Under the pieces are notes generated by a model. It did not search any database. It saw nothing but the letters and a program-made list of their open reading frames with translations, and was not told the origin of the DNA. The position numbers and the translations under genes were made by a program. From Paenalcaligenes hominis (GTDB taxonomy: Bacteria; Pseudomonadota; Gammaproteobacteria; Burkholderiales; Burkholderiaceae_B), in contig NZ_JAATIZ010000001.1 in assembly GCF_011927625.1 (NCBI RefSeq), forward strand, positions 780,626 through 844,625: a stretch of DNA of 64,000 bases, in the 5' to 3' direction. Numbering within the stretch: the stretch's first letter is position 1; each line of letters opens with the position of its first letter. Shown one piece after another: positions 9,895-18,518 of the stretch.

Positions 9895-10201
9895 CGCTAT
9901 ACCTCTATGGTGATTCATTGATAGGTATAGGCCTTAGATGAAACAGTAAGAAAGTAAGGGGGTATGTTGAGAACACCCCCTACTACTACGATTACCCTTG
10001 CTTCTTAATTTAATAGCATCTAAAACCTAAAGTGATGAACCTAAGCCCAGTTAAGAGCCAATCCAAAATACCCCATCAGGTAAAAGGAAAAATCAAAGGT
10101 GATTGGTGTTTTAAACTACACACTTAGGTTCATATACTTAGAGGCGAGACGTAAAAAAATAGGCTCCATAAAGGAGCCTGTAAAGTAATAAACAGGTGTT
10201 C
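9895..10201. other. Intergenic region with a spaced inverted repeat
   Basis: No gene is supported in this stretch of about 300 bases. It contains an 11-bp perfect inverted repeat: ATGAACCTAAG at 10035-10045 and its complement at 10123-10133, with 77 bases between them. A rho-independent terminator at 10153-10179 ends the MFS gene. The arms could bound a small element or form part of a replication or regulatory site next to the Gp2-like gene. Confidence 0.45.
10153..10179 (-). terminator. Rho-independent terminator after the MFS gene
   Basis: A 7-bp perfect stem (aggctcc 10161-10167, ggagcct 10173-10179) with a 5-nt loop is followed on the minus strand by seven U residues (A-run 10153-10159). 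It lies about 20 nt past the stop of the MFS gene and so ends the oxygenase/reductase/MFS operon. Confidence 0.85.
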
Positions 10202-11533
10202 CTATGCGGGTTGTGGAACTACCGAAGAAGCAGGCCTACGTTGTAATAAAAAAATGGCAAGAGCAGCTAATAAAAAAGCAACTGCATATAGAGTAAACAA
10301 CTGTTCTGGGCTCCAATTAGCATCAATAAGTCCGCCAGCAACCAACGGGGATAAAATAGCTCCGGATCGTCCAATACCAATAGCCCAACCTAATCCTGTT
10401 ACACGCTGCGTGACACTGTAAATGCTAGGGGTAATAGAATAAAGCCCCGCTACACATCCATTAACAAAAACACCTAAAGCTAAAGCAGTCAGAAACGCCA
10501 AGTGTAAATTACTAGTTAAGCTGACAAAGATGCTCATCAAAATAGCACTAATAATGAAGTAAATGATTAGCAAGCGAGACAAACGATACTTAGCAGCTAA
10601 GAATCCGATTAGAGATGTTCCTACAATTCCACCTACATTAAGCAATACACCACCAGTAATACCTTGTTGAGTAGATAAGCCAGCTGTTACTAACAGTTTA
10701 GGTGTCCAACTCATGACAAAATAAAAAGTGAACATGATCATGAAGAAAGCCACCCAAATTAATAAGGTAGAAGCCGCCAGCCCTGATGAAAATAAGCTTC
10801 CAACTTTATTAGTGTTAGGTGCTAGCTCCGAGCTAGAGACATCTGGGAGCCTATCAAATAACTGTAGCCCAACCTTAGAGTGAATTAAGTTCACCTTTTT
10901 AAGAGCATCTTTAGGGCGTTTCGACATTAAAAAGTCTAAAGACTCGGGCAACCAAACAAATAGAATCGGAAGAGTAATGAGTGTTACTATGCCGCCGTAG
11001 AAAAAAACCGGCCTCCAACCTAAACTAGGGATAATCTGAGCCGCAATTAACCCTCCAATGGTTGCGCCCAACGCATAGGCAGTTGCTTGCAGACTAATTG
11101 CTAGACCACGCCAGCGATCTGAGGCATATTCTCCCGCTATCACATAACTACTAGCAAGAATTCCGCCTATCCCAAGCCCAGTCAATAAGCGGAGAGCACC
11201 TAGCTGCATCGCCGACTGTGCATATGCTGAAGCCAACATGCCGCAGCCAGTAATAGCGATACATACCATAATCAAAGGACGGCGTCCTATATGATCGGCC
11301 CAGGGGGCTATGATTAAAGACCCTAAAGCCATTCCTATCAACCCAGCACTTAATAAGTAACCTAGTTGTACTCCTCCTAGCCCCCATTCATTGGACACGG
11401 AGGATGCAGTAAAAGCCATGACTAAAACATCAAAGCCATCCAGCATATTAATTAAGAAGCACAAGGAAATAACAAACCATTGAAACGTACTCATTGGTCT
11501 TTGACTCATGCCCATAGCGACTGAAGATTTCAT
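10202..11533 (-). CDS. MFS transporter, aromatic acid:H+ symporter (AAHS) type
   Basis: This is an inner-membrane 12-helix carrier of the major facilitator superfamily. Its sequence style is that of the AAHS group (PcaK/VanK/BenK-like), which imports aromatic acids with protons. An N-terminal helix carries the D-x-D motif typical of the group (LDGFDVLV), and the loop 2-3 signature WADHIGRRPL is present, with the matching loop further on. The length of 443 aa is normal. A clear AAGGAG site precedes the ATG at 11533. It is downstream of the Rieske oxygenase and reductase genes on the same strand and is followed by a strong terminator. It probably imports the substrate of that oxygenase; the exact acid is not readable from the sequence. 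Confidence 0.9.
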   Translation of the reverse strand: MKSSVAMGMSQRPMSTFQWFVISLCFLINMLDGFDVLVMAFTASSVSNEWGLGGVQLGYLLSAGLIGMALGSLIIAPWADHIGRRPLIMVCIAITGCGMLASAYAQSAMQLGALRLLTGLGIGGILASSYVIAGEYASDRWRGLAISLQATAYALGATIGGLIAAQIIPSLGWRPVFFYGGIVTLITLPILFVWLPESLDFLMSKRPKDALKKVNLIHSKVGLQLFDRLPDVSSSELAPNTNKVGSLFSSGLAASTLLIWVAFFMIMFTFYFVMSWTPKLLVTAGLSTQQGITGGVLLNVGGIVGTSLIGFLAAKYRLSRLLIIYFIISAILMSIFVSLTSNLHLAFLTALALGVFVNGCVAGLYSITPSIYSVTQRVTGLGWAIGIGRSGAILSPLVAGGLIDANWSPEQLFTLYAVAFLLAALAIFLLQRRPASSVVPQPA

Positions 11534-11608
11534 TTTTGTCTCCTTTATGTGGGTGTAAGCAAAGTGATCTGTTTTCAGTACCCACTTTGCCTATCTTTCT
11601 TAAATCGC

Positions 11609-12727
11609 TTAGACGGTTTCAGTCTCTAAGACTTTGTCTTGATTAGACTCAGATTGAATCATCTCTTTTTTTTCGCATAGTCTGTCAATAATTCGACGGG
11701 CACGATTAGCTCCTACATCTACATGGATATCAATCACAGGCTTAGGTCCAAACCGCAGCATATTTTGATACTGTTTTTCAATTATTTCCTTATCCTCGTC
11801 AAAAGTGAGTTGAGTTTGCTCAACTACCTTATTTTTTATTTCCTCAACATTGTTGGTAGGATTTGTAGCCATGGTCCAAAAATAATGACAGGTAGTTTCC
11901 GTTTCAGGGGTAATGCCATGAAAGCCTCTCATATGGAAACCTCCTCGCTCAGGATCATTCAAATCCGCAGTATTATGATCAACTGCACCTGTCCAAATCA
12001 ATTGGTGTGTGACACGAAAATCAATTTCTTGCCAACGATCTACATTACCGTGAAAAGTATAAGCGGCCGTATACGTGGATGGTGGCTCTGAGTTAGGCAT
12101 ATAGCGAATAACTCTTACATTATCACCCTCACTTTCCACTTTCATTTCCGCATTCATGTGAATTTTGGCATTTCCACCAATGGTGTGTGGATGCACATAA
12201 GCCAAATGGCTTAAATCTAATAAGTTGTCATGAATTAGCTGATATGGAGCGTTGTAATAGTAAACACCTCCACCGTAGACATATTGTGGATCGCTGTGCA
12301 CAAAATAAGATGGCGCATCGCAAGCAGGAGCTACATGTTGATCTTGGCCAAACCAAATCCAAATCAAACCATCACGTTCTTGGACATGATACGCAGCCAC
12401 TTTAGCTTTAGATGGAATTTTTTCTTGGCCCGGAATTTCAATACATTTCCCATCTTGATTAAATAGTAAACCATGGTAGCCACACCGTAACCCACTGCTT
12501 TCCACCATACCACTGGAAAGAGGTAATGCACGATGACAGCACCGATCCTCTAGTGCAGCAACAGTCCCGTCACCCATTCTAAAAAGCACAATAGGTTTTT
12601 CCAATAAAGTACGTCCAATAGGCTGATCTTTCAATTCAGAGGAAAGAGCGGCTACATACCACTGATTAAGAGGAAATTTACTTTTTTCTGATACGTCTCG
12701 TTTAACTTCTACTGTCGCGATAGTCAT
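11609..12727 (-). CDS. Rieske 2Fe-2S aromatic oxygenase, vanillate O-demethylase VanA-like
   Basis: This is the terminal oxygenase component of a two-protein Rieske system. The Rieske cluster ligands are seen as C-x-H (CCHR) and C-x2-H (CGYH) in the N-terminal 100 residues. The mononuclear iron site follows in NLLDLSHLAYVH, with the usual N..D..H....H spacing. The length of about 370 aa fits VanA and related demethylases or hydroxylases of methoxylated or phenoxy aromatics. The start at 12727 is preferred over 12733 because AAGGAG stands 6 nt before the second ATG but abuts the first. It lies 34 nt downstream of its reductase gene. The substrate may be vanillate or a related aromatic acid; this is inferred from family and context. 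Confidence 0.9.
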   Translation of the reverse strand: MTIATVEVKRDVSEKSKFPLNQWYVAALSSELKDQPIGRTLLEKPIVLFRMGDGTVAALEDRCCHRALPLSSGMVESSGLRCGYHGLLFNQDGKCIEIPGQEKIPSKAKVAAYHVQERDGLIWIWFGQDQHVAPACDAPSYFVHSDPQYVYGGGVYYYNAPYQLIHDNLLDLSHLAYVHPHTIGGNAKIHMNAEMKVESEGDNVRVIRYMPNSEPPSTYTAAYTFHGNVDRWQEIDFRVTHQLIWTGAVDHNTADLNDPERGGFHMRGFHGITPETETTCHYFWTMATNPTNNVEEIKNKVVEQTQLTFDEDKEIIEKQYQNMLRFGPKPVIDIHVDVGANRARRIIDRLCEKKEMIQSESNQDKVLETETV

Positions 12728-12761
12728 TATCATCTCCTTAGCATTAAGTCTGATTTATGTT

Positions 12762-13721
12762 TTAAAGATCAAGTAATAAGCTTGGGCTTTTTGCTCTTGA
12801 ACAACATGGAGTAAAGCAGTTGCCTGCCGCCTTTTCATCGTCTGTCAGAAAATGATCTCTATGATCAGGGTCGCCACTTAACACACCAGTCACACAGCTA
12901 CCACAAATTCCTTGCTCACAAGACACAGGAATGTCGATCCCCGCTTCATCCAGTACTTCAAAAACCGTCTTATTAGCAGGTATTTGGTAAGTCTTTCCGG
13001 TACTCGCAATTTGTACCTCAAAAATTTGGTCACCTTGTTGGGGCGAAGTCTCTGCTGCAAAATACTCCTTATGTATGTTTGAACTTGGCCAGTGATTTTT
13101 ATGAGCAACTTCTAATACATAATCCATAAAGCCTGTCGGTCCACATGTATAAAGGTGAGTCTCTAAGCCTGGCTTTTTCAAAATATTAGCTATTTCAGAG
13201 CGACTATCTGTTTCTATATGAAGATGAACAGAAGGTGCTAACCCCTCAGAAACCAATAGATTCATAAAGGCAACATGTGCTTGTGAGCGACAAAAATAAT
13301 GAAGCTCAAAGTTTTCTTTTTTTCTTGCAAGTTCTTGAGCCATGCAGATCAAAGGAGTAATACCTATGCCACCAGCTAGTAATACATGTAAATCTGCCAG
13401 AGGGGCTAACTCAAATAGGTTTTTAGGAGGACTAGCTCTCAATGAGAACCCTTCTATTAATTGATCGTGCACTATCTGTGACCCACCTCTAGAGTCTTTT
13501 TCACGTTGAACGGCAATGGAGTACTTATCTGTGGATGGTGTGGCAGGATGACACAATGAGTATTGACGAATTAAACCATTAGGTAGATGAAGGTCAATAT
13601 GAGCACCCGGTTCGAAGGTGGGCAGTTCCCCACCTTCAGCTGAAACCAAATCCAAACAGATTATGTCCTCGGCCTCTTGCGCTCTTCGTGAGACAATAAG
13701 ATTTAAAATATTTATATCCAT
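12762..13721 (-). CDS. VanB-like PDR-family oxidoreductase (FMN, NADH, plant-type ferredoxin)
   Basis: This is the reductase partner of the Rieske oxygenase encoded next. The 319-aa chain has the phthalate dioxygenase reductase order. A flavin domain comes first (HIDLHLPNGLIRQYSL, with the RxYS flavin motif), then a nucleotide domain (LLAGGIGITPLICMA and the CGPxGF segment). A C-terminal plant-type 2Fe-2S domain has ligands C-x4-C-x2-C in CEQGICGSC and a fourth Cys near the end. It is the first gene of the operon. A divergent MarR gene lies across an intergenic region of about 170 nt that contains two palindromes. It passes electrons from NADH to the oxygenase in the cytoplasm. Confidence 0.92.
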   Translation of the reverse strand: MDINILNLIVSRRAQEAEDIICLDLVSAEGGELPTFEPGAHIDLHLPNGLIRQYSLCHPATPSTDKYSIAVQREKDSRGGSQIVHDQLIEGFSLRASPPKNLFELAPLADLHVLLAGGIGITPLICMAQELARKKENFELHYFCRSQAHVAFMNLLVSEGLAPSVHLHIETDSRSEIANILKKPGLETHLYTCGPTGFMDYVLEVAHKNHWPSSNIHKEYFAAETSPQQGDQIFEVQIASTGKTYQIPANKTVFEVLDEAGIDIPVSCEQGICGSCVTGVLSGDPDHRDHFLTDDEKAAGNCFTPCCSRAKSPSLLLDL

Positions 13722-13804
13722 AGCTGTACAACCCTAGCTTTGCCAATGCAGTTATCATTAAATACACTAAGTGATAGCTAAAGACTCGTTTCTAAGCTTT
13801 AACT

Positions 13805-13820
13805 AGTCAATTAGTTGACT
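13805..13820. promoter_or_regulatory. Palindrome 1 in the marR/vanB-like divergent promoter region
   Basis: Perfect inverted repeat AGTCAA-TTAG-TTGACT. Its right arm can also read as a -35 element (TTGACT) for the marR promoter, with TATAAA at 13836-13841 as a possible -10. A MarR operator is inferred. Confidence 0.5.
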
Positions 13821-13849
13821 TGCCAACGATCCAACTATAAAAACAATAA

Positions 13850-13863
13850 GTTGATGTATCAAC
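13850..13863. promoter_or_regulatory. Palindrome 2, likely MarR operator, upstream of marR
   Basis: Perfect inverted repeat GTTGAT-GT-ATCAAC placed 30 nt before the marR start codon, where a bound dimer would block transcription. Half-sites share the TTGA core with palindrome 1. Confidence 0.5.
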
Positions 13864-13893
13864 TAATGTTTACCCTAATATATTTCATAACCT

Positions 13894-14355
13894 ATGACTT
13901 CAACAAAAAAACTAGATCTTGAGCGTTACACTCCTGCTCTACTTACTTTCATCGCCAATAAGCTTTCTTCGGGCTCTTCACAGCTGTACAGAGAGCGGTT
14001 TAATATTGGTATTGTTGAATGGCGTGTTTTATCTATGCTTGTAGTAGAAAGCCATATTCCTGCACAACGTGTTTGTCAGGTTATTGGCTTAGATAAAAGC
14101 GCTGTGAGCAAGTCAGTTCAAACATTACTAACGGCAGGTTATATACAGTCAGAGCCAGATAAAAAAGATGCCAGAAAGCAATGCCTAAGCCTTACGACTG
14201 AAGGCTATCGTTTGCATGATGAAATTTTTGAGATTGCTCAGGAAAGAGAGCGACGACTTCTACAAACGTTAACTCCTGATGAAAGAGAGATTTTTATCGA
14301 TATTCTCAACCGCCTGCATAGCCAGATTGACTATGTAAACGAATATAGGCCTTAA
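13894..14355 (+). CDS. MarR family transcriptional regulator
   Basis: This 153-aa winged-helix regulator has the MarR layout. An N-terminal dimerisation helix comes first, then a recognition helix region (VCQVIGLDKSAVSKSVQTLL) and the beta-wing with the DxR signature (PDKKDARKQCLSLT). C-terminal helices for dimer contact follow. It is divergent from the oxygenase/reductase/MFS operon, across an intergenic region with two TTGA-cored palindromes. It probably represses that operon and itself until an aromatic ligand binds. No strong ribosome site is seen before the ATG. Confidence 0.9.
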   Translation: MTSTKKLDLERYTPALLTFIANKLSSGSSQLYRERFNIGIVEWRVLSMLVVESHIPAQRVCQVIGLDKSAVSKSVQTLLTAGYIQSEPDKKDARKQCLSLTTEGYRLHDEIFEIAQERERRLLQTLTPDEREIFIDILNRLHSQIDYVNEYRP

Positions 14356-14401
14356 GAAAACATTGTTTGGATACTGTGGTCATAACTTACCTTTGCACAG
14401 T

Positions 14402-14427
14402 AAAAAACAGGCTCCTTTACGGAGCCT
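14402..14427 (-). terminator. Rho-independent terminator between marR and the DUF4276 gene
   Basis: A perfect 7-bp stem (aggctcc 14409-14415, ggagcct 14421-14427) with a U-run on the minus strand (A-run 14402-14407) ends the DUF4276 gene. The same hairpin may slow plus-strand transcription from marR. Its stem is identical to that of the terminator at 10153-10179. Confidence 0.75.
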
Positions 14428-14463
14428 ATAAATAAATTAATTCCCAGCTAAAGATGAGTTCAA

Positions 14464-15063
14464 CTATTGAGCCAAAGACTCTAAGCTGACTAGCCACGCA
14501 TTAAAACCTGCACATTGATGACGCAAGGCCTCAATGCCTATCTCTTGGGCAATGTTAGGGCCATGAGTTGTTTTTCTATAGTTCGTTTTTTGTAGCAAGC
14601 GTTTTGATGGTGCCGTTTCGGTACTATCGTTTATTGTCTCTGGGTTGTTATGGAACTGGCTCAATACCGCTTGAGCCCAACTCATTACACTATCGCCATT
14701 CAAGTGTGCAGCGATTGCCTCTGGGGAAGTAAACAACAAGCCCTCAAACTCATACATCTGTACATAAGGAATAAGTTTAGCTTGAACGTTGGAATGAGCG
14801 TGTTGTTTAATCTTGTCCTCAAGCGAGACTTTGGTTTCACCTATTGCTCTGCCTTGAAAACCATAAAAATCATAAAACGTAGTCACATAACTAAAGCTAC
14901 TTGCCATCCGTTTAAGTTCAGAGCGAATGCGATCTAGGTTGATCCCACCACCTACAGAGATTGGTGTGACATACACCTGTTTAGCTGCCAGATAAGGAGC
15001 TAACACCATTTTTATAAAACGTTCTTCGGTGGCACCTTCTACAGAAATTCCAACTCTTACCAT
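14464..15063 (-). CDS. DUF4276 family protein (Toprim-like partner of AAA ATPase)
   Basis: The 199-aa protein starts MVRVGISVEGATEERF, the conserved acidic opening of DUF4276, whose fold is related to Toprim/OLD nuclease domains. A later TTFYDFYGF segment and YEFEGLLF supply further conserved acidic residues. The start at 15063 matches this family opening; an upstream in-frame start (15126) lies inside the ATPase gene and is unlikely. It overlaps the ATPase stop by 7 nt, so the two are translationally coupled. ATPase plus Toprim-like pairs are a recurring theme in phage defence (OLD, PARIS, AbiL). A defence role here is an inference. Confidence 0.85.
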   Translation of the reverse strand: MVRVGISVEGATEERFIKMVLAPYLAAKQVYVTPISVGGGINLDRIRSELKRMASSFSYVTTFYDFYGFQGRAIGETKVSLEDKIKQHAHSNVQAKLIPYVQMYEFEGLLFTSPEAIAAHLNGDSVMSWAQAVLSQFHNNPETINDSTETAPSKRLLQKTNYRKTTHGPNIAQEIGIEALRHQCAGFNAWLVSLESLAQ

Positions 15064-16163
15064 TCTGGGCGACCTCCGATAAGATTCTTGTTCCAAATAT
15101 CGCCCATGCCATAGTCTGCTAGCCACTCACTTAAAGACTCAGGCTGTAGTCTAGAAAAGTCGGAAACGCCTTGACGTTGGTCGACCACAATGAAATCCTC
15201 TGGCGCGAAGTGATTTGCAAAGGTGACAGACTGTGTAGAGCAAATCACTTGTGTGGTTTTAGAGGTGGCCTTGATAATTTCAGCGAGCACCTCAAGTGCC
15301 GCGGGATGTAAACCCAGCTCAGGCTCGTCTAAAATAATGGTATCGGGTCTAAGTTCATCGGGCTGCAAAAACAGCGTAGCCATGCAAATAAAACGCGCCG
15401 TGCCATCCGATAGCTGATTAGCGGAGAATGGTGTCTCACTCTCTCGATGTGTCCATCTTAGAAGTAAAGACTCATCCCCAGCACGCCCCTGGGGTAGTAA
15501 GTAAAAATCATGAAAAAAAGGCGCTACCGTCTGAATCGCTGTAATGATGTCTTGATAGCTAGCTGGGTAATGCTCCCGTAAAAACAATAAGAAAGGAGCT
15601 AGGTTCGCGGCATCAGAATACAAGTACGTATTAGCACTGAGTTTTTGCGCTTGCTTAAAGGCTGCTGTAGCACTCGTATCATGGAAGTGATAAACACGGC
15701 AATTCTGTAAATAATCCAGCGTGTACTTTCTCACTGGTTTGCTATCTGCATCTGCATTAGGCAGAAGTCCACTTTCTCCTAAACTACCTTTCACATAAAA
15801 ATGTTTGTTTGACTGGGCATAGGTACAGTATTCCTCTTCAAACACTAAAGCGTCATTGGCTTCGCCGTGTACAAACTTAACATGGTAGCTATTGTTATTG
15901 ACCGTTAGATCAATCATGATCCTTTCGGTTTGCTTAGAGCCAAAATGAAAAAAGACGTTAGCAAATCCATTTTTTTCCACGTAGGTTTGTAGCTTTCCTT
16001 CGGAAAGATGACGTAGAAAGGTGAAAAGCGAGATGAAATTTGACTTTCCTGAGCCATTCGCCCCTATGAGTATATTGATAGGGTTCATGGCTAAGTCCAG
16101 CTCTTTAATCGACTTAAAGCCCTGAACTTGCACCCGCTTAAGATGTGTTGAAATCTCTGACAT
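15057..16163 (-). CDS. AAA family ATPase (ABC/RecF-like), paired with DUF4276
   Basis: This 368-aa ATPase of the SMC/RecF-like class has Walker A GANGSGKS (34-41), an ABC-like signature segment around LSDGTARF, and Walker B with the D-loop (TIILDEPELGLHP). The compact size, without a long coiled coil, fits the AAA_21/AAA_15 group that works with Toprim-like partners. It is the first gene of a two-gene unit with DUF4276. It may sense DNA ends or phage proteins and license the partner's nuclease. The pair sits inside a block of aromatic catabolism genes, which points to insertion of a defence cassette. Confidence 0.88.
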   Translation of the reverse strand: MSEISTHLKRVQVQGFKSIKELDLAMNPINILIGANGSGKSNFISLFTFLRHLSEGKLQTYVEKNGFANVFFHFGSKQTERIMIDLTVNNNSYHVKFVHGEANDALVFEEEYCTYAQSNKHFYVKGSLGESGLLPNADADSKPVRKYTLDYLQNCRVYHFHDTSATAAFKQAQKLSANTYLYSDAANLAPFLLFLREHYPASYQDIITAIQTVAPFFHDFYLLPQGRAGDESLLLRWTHRESETPFSANQLSDGTARFICMATLFLQPDELRPDTIILDEPELGLHPAALEVLAEIIKATSKTTQVICSTQSVTFANHFAPEDFIVVDQRQGVSDFSRLQPESLSEWLADYGMGDIWNKNLIGGRPEW

Positions 16164-16233
16164 GCATCTACCTGTAAATGACGATTAGCTAGCTACAAAT
16201 AATTATTATAAAGCACAGTGACTCTCACTCATT

Positions 16234-16683
16234 TTAATGCTGCAATCGTATACGGTCATGGTACAAATACCCCACCTGCCCTGTTGGCGTACAGACCTGC
16301 CACCAGTTACCTTTTTGCTCAAAGGTATAAAACGGCTCGTTATCAAAGAGCTTTTCAATAACGTTGCTTTTAGCATTAGGCTGAGCCCGTACATTGCTGT
16401 AGCCGTCTTTGTCTTGAATGACAGCGGTAGCGGTAAACTTTGGGGCTTGGCAGGCTTGGGGACGTTCTGAAGCATTTGGAAAATTAGCATCAATGTCAAT
16501 ACGATACGGTACGAACTCTCGTACCTGCAAATAACCATCGGCTAATAAATTACGCTCTACACCTGCAATAGTCGCATGAGCATTAGTAATAACTACACGG
16601 AGGTCTGGGTCACAGGCTAACTCACTGCAAAAAACGGATAATTGCGCATGCGTATTATGGCTATTTTTGTTAGACCCTTGTCT
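16234..16683 (-). pseudogene. SH3-domain protein lacking a usable start codon (probable 5'-truncated gene)
   Basis: A frame open from an in-frame stop at 16684-16686 down to 16234 encodes about 149 residues. The first half reads VVITNAHATIAGVERNLL and continues without a break into VREFVPYRIDID. The C-terminal half is a bacterial SH3 (SH3b) domain with GYSNVRAQPN and WWQVCTPTGQVGYLY. No ATG or GTG exists in the upstream part; the only common start is a TTG at 16530 in mid-domain without a ribosome site. The protein-like character above that point suggests the original 5' end was lost. The domain is often periplasmic, but no signal peptide is left. Confidence 0.55.
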
Positions 16684-16764
16684 TTACACTAAATATTGAG
16701 CTGAGTAAGTCATAGACTGTAAAACTTATTGTAAAACAAGTGTTTGATAATAAAGGAAAATTGG

Positions 16765-17277
16765 ATGAGACAAAATACTGATAGCTATATTACTCTTGAA
16801 AAGCGTTTAGATGAGATACGTGCAAAATTTGCACCGGAAGAAGGCTATTTAGATGCTTCTGAGCAGACCTCTCCTTGGATACCCATGAACGATATTGTTT
16901 CCTTGCGGCATCTAAGTTTTGATATTCGTAATAACGTCTCTGTGCATATTATGAGAGCTACCCAGGGAGGAGCCTTAGGCCGCCATCGACATCGAGCCCC
17001 AGTGATGGGTTATGTGTTATCTGGTAGTCTTTATTATAAAGAATACGATTGGGTGGCTACGGCCGGATCGTATTTTAATGAGGCACCAGGGCGAGCGCAT
17101 ACTTTAATGACAGACACAGGAATGGAAACTCTGTTTCAGCTAGGGACGCCGGTTGAGTTTTTAGATGAAAATGATCGTATTATTGAAATAGTCGATGTGT
17201 TTTGGATGATAGATCATTACCTTACATACTGTGAGAAGCATAATCTTCCTATTAATGAAGCACTCTTTATTCGTTAA
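16765..17277 (+). CDS. 2,4'-dihydroxyacetophenone dioxygenase family protein (cupin)
   Basis: The 170-aa single-domain cupin matches the DAD family, which cleaves the C-C bond of 2,4'-dihydroxyacetophenone with oxygen to give 4-hydroxybenzoate and formate. Metal-ligand candidates sit as expected: His74 and His76 in GRHRHRA, Glu93 in YYKEYD, and His112 in GRAHTL. The start at 16765 is chosen because AAAGGA lies 7 nt upstream; a TTG at 16744 lacks support. The gene ends 11 nt inside the convergent AraC gene. The neighbouring ring-oxygenase and aldehyde dehydrogenase genes support a role in hydroxyaromatic breakdown. Exact substrate specificity is uncertain because several cupins share this pattern. 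Confidence 0.85.
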   Translation: MRQNTDSYITLEKRLDEIRAKFAPEEGYLDASEQTSPWIPMNDIVSLRHLSFDIRNNVSVHIMRATQGGALGRHRHRAPVMGYVLSGSLYYKEYDWVATAGSYFNEAPGRAHTLMTDTGMETLFQLGTPVEFLDENDRIIEIVDVFWMIDHYLTYCEKHNLPINEALFIR

Positions 17278-18313
17278 TTGTGGATTTGGCTGTTTTGGTG
17301 GGCTTCTGTCCGGTGTCTTTTGGAAGCTCGCCAAAACGCTGCTGATAATAAAAAGAAAAGCGGCCTAAATGCTCAAAACCATGTGCTAATGCAAGCTCTG
17401 TAATACTTTTTTTGGGGTTTGATAAAAGCGCTTGCCGAATGGCATCAAGCCTGACTGTGCGTAGCCACGTCATGGGTGACATGCCTATCTGTTGATGGCA
17501 CATCACATTTAAGGTGCGAGTGCTGACCCCGGCAACTCTGGCTAAATCGGCTAGCGTTATTTTTTCCGTAAAATGAGCTTGTACGTAGCGCTTTAGTTGT
17601 ATTAAACGATTTTGATTAATGTCGGTTGTAATACTGGTATGGTTTTGCTTAGGCCACAGTGGCGTAGTTTCTGTTTGGTCTACGCTGGGCTGATGGCTTA
17701 GTAAAAACAATGCAATATTGGTCTCAAAATGGCGAAGCCAAACTGAGTTTAGTCCTTTTTTCCCATATAAACTTGGCAGCATGATTAGTTGCTGAAGTAG
17801 TGCGTGCCATTGCTGGGTGATTTGAGGTTGTATTTTATAAGCAGGACGTAAATTTGAGGTGTTTTGGGGGCGAAGGTGGGGTGATACCCATGCCTGGTCT
17901 AAACAGCTGATTAGGTGATGAGGAATTTTTAAAAGCAATTGCTCACATCCCAATTGCCATAATGTTTGTACTTTTTCTTTTGGGGTGACAATAACGGTTT
18001 CCCCTGGTTTGGCTATAACCGACACCCCATCGCTTATTATTTCTGTTGTACCGCGCAAGGGAATCTGCACTAAGCTGAACCCTTGAAACTTTGTAGCTTG
18101 AATTTCTACCTCTGCCCCATAGCCCAACACCATCATGCTTATCTGTTCGAGGTTATAGCGAAAAAGTCGAGTGTTTACTTTACCTTTACGCCATTCCAAT
18201 TCATGACCTGAAATGCTGTGGCTAAGCTCTTGATGAGATTTAACCGCGGATCGGGACTGGATAATTGGGTATGAGTAAATAGGCGATACATCAAGCGCAA
18301 GCTGTGTCTGCAT
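17267..18313 (-). CDS. AraC family transcriptional regulator
   Basis: The 348-aa protein has an N-terminal AraC_binding_2-type sensor domain (about 50-190, with PLRGTTEIISDG) and a C-terminal double helix-turn-helix (about 245-340). The HTH shows LADLARVAGVSTRTL, then ITELALAHGFEHLGRFSFYYQQRFGELP, the classic AraC signature. It is convergent with the dioxygenase gene and overlaps its end by 11 nt. A role in controlling the dioxygenase or the nearby aldehyde dehydrogenase is inferred from position alone. Confidence 0.9.
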   Translation of the reverse strand: MQTQLALDVSPIYSYPIIQSRSAVKSHQELSHSISGHELEWRKGKVNTRLFRYNLEQISMMVLGYGAEVEIQATKFQGFSLVQIPLRGTTEIISDGVSVIAKPGETVIVTPKEKVQTLWQLGCEQLLLKIPHHLISCLDQAWVSPHLRPQNTSNLRPAYKIQPQITQQWHALLQQLIMLPSLYGKKGLNSVWLRHFETNIALFLLSHQPSVDQTETTPLWPKQNHTSITTDINQNRLIQLKRYVQAHFTEKITLADLARVAGVSTRTLNVMCHQQIGMSPMTWLRTVRLDAIRQALLSNPKKSITELALAHGFEHLGRFSFYYQQRFGELPKDTGQKPTKTAKSTINE

Positions 18314-18518
18314 AAAGTCTATCCCTTATCTTAGATTTAACCTCTACTAAGAGCATGATAGAGTTTTTCTAATAGACGCTATAGATGGACTTACCCTACT
18401 GGAAGCGTAGCGAAAGGTAATGCGCCTAGATACGCAGGCTTTGAGTGAGTCGCCCAGCCCGTTTGCTTGATGGGCAACCCACTGGTCTTCTAAAGAAAAA
18501 ATAGAATGCAACTGCGTT

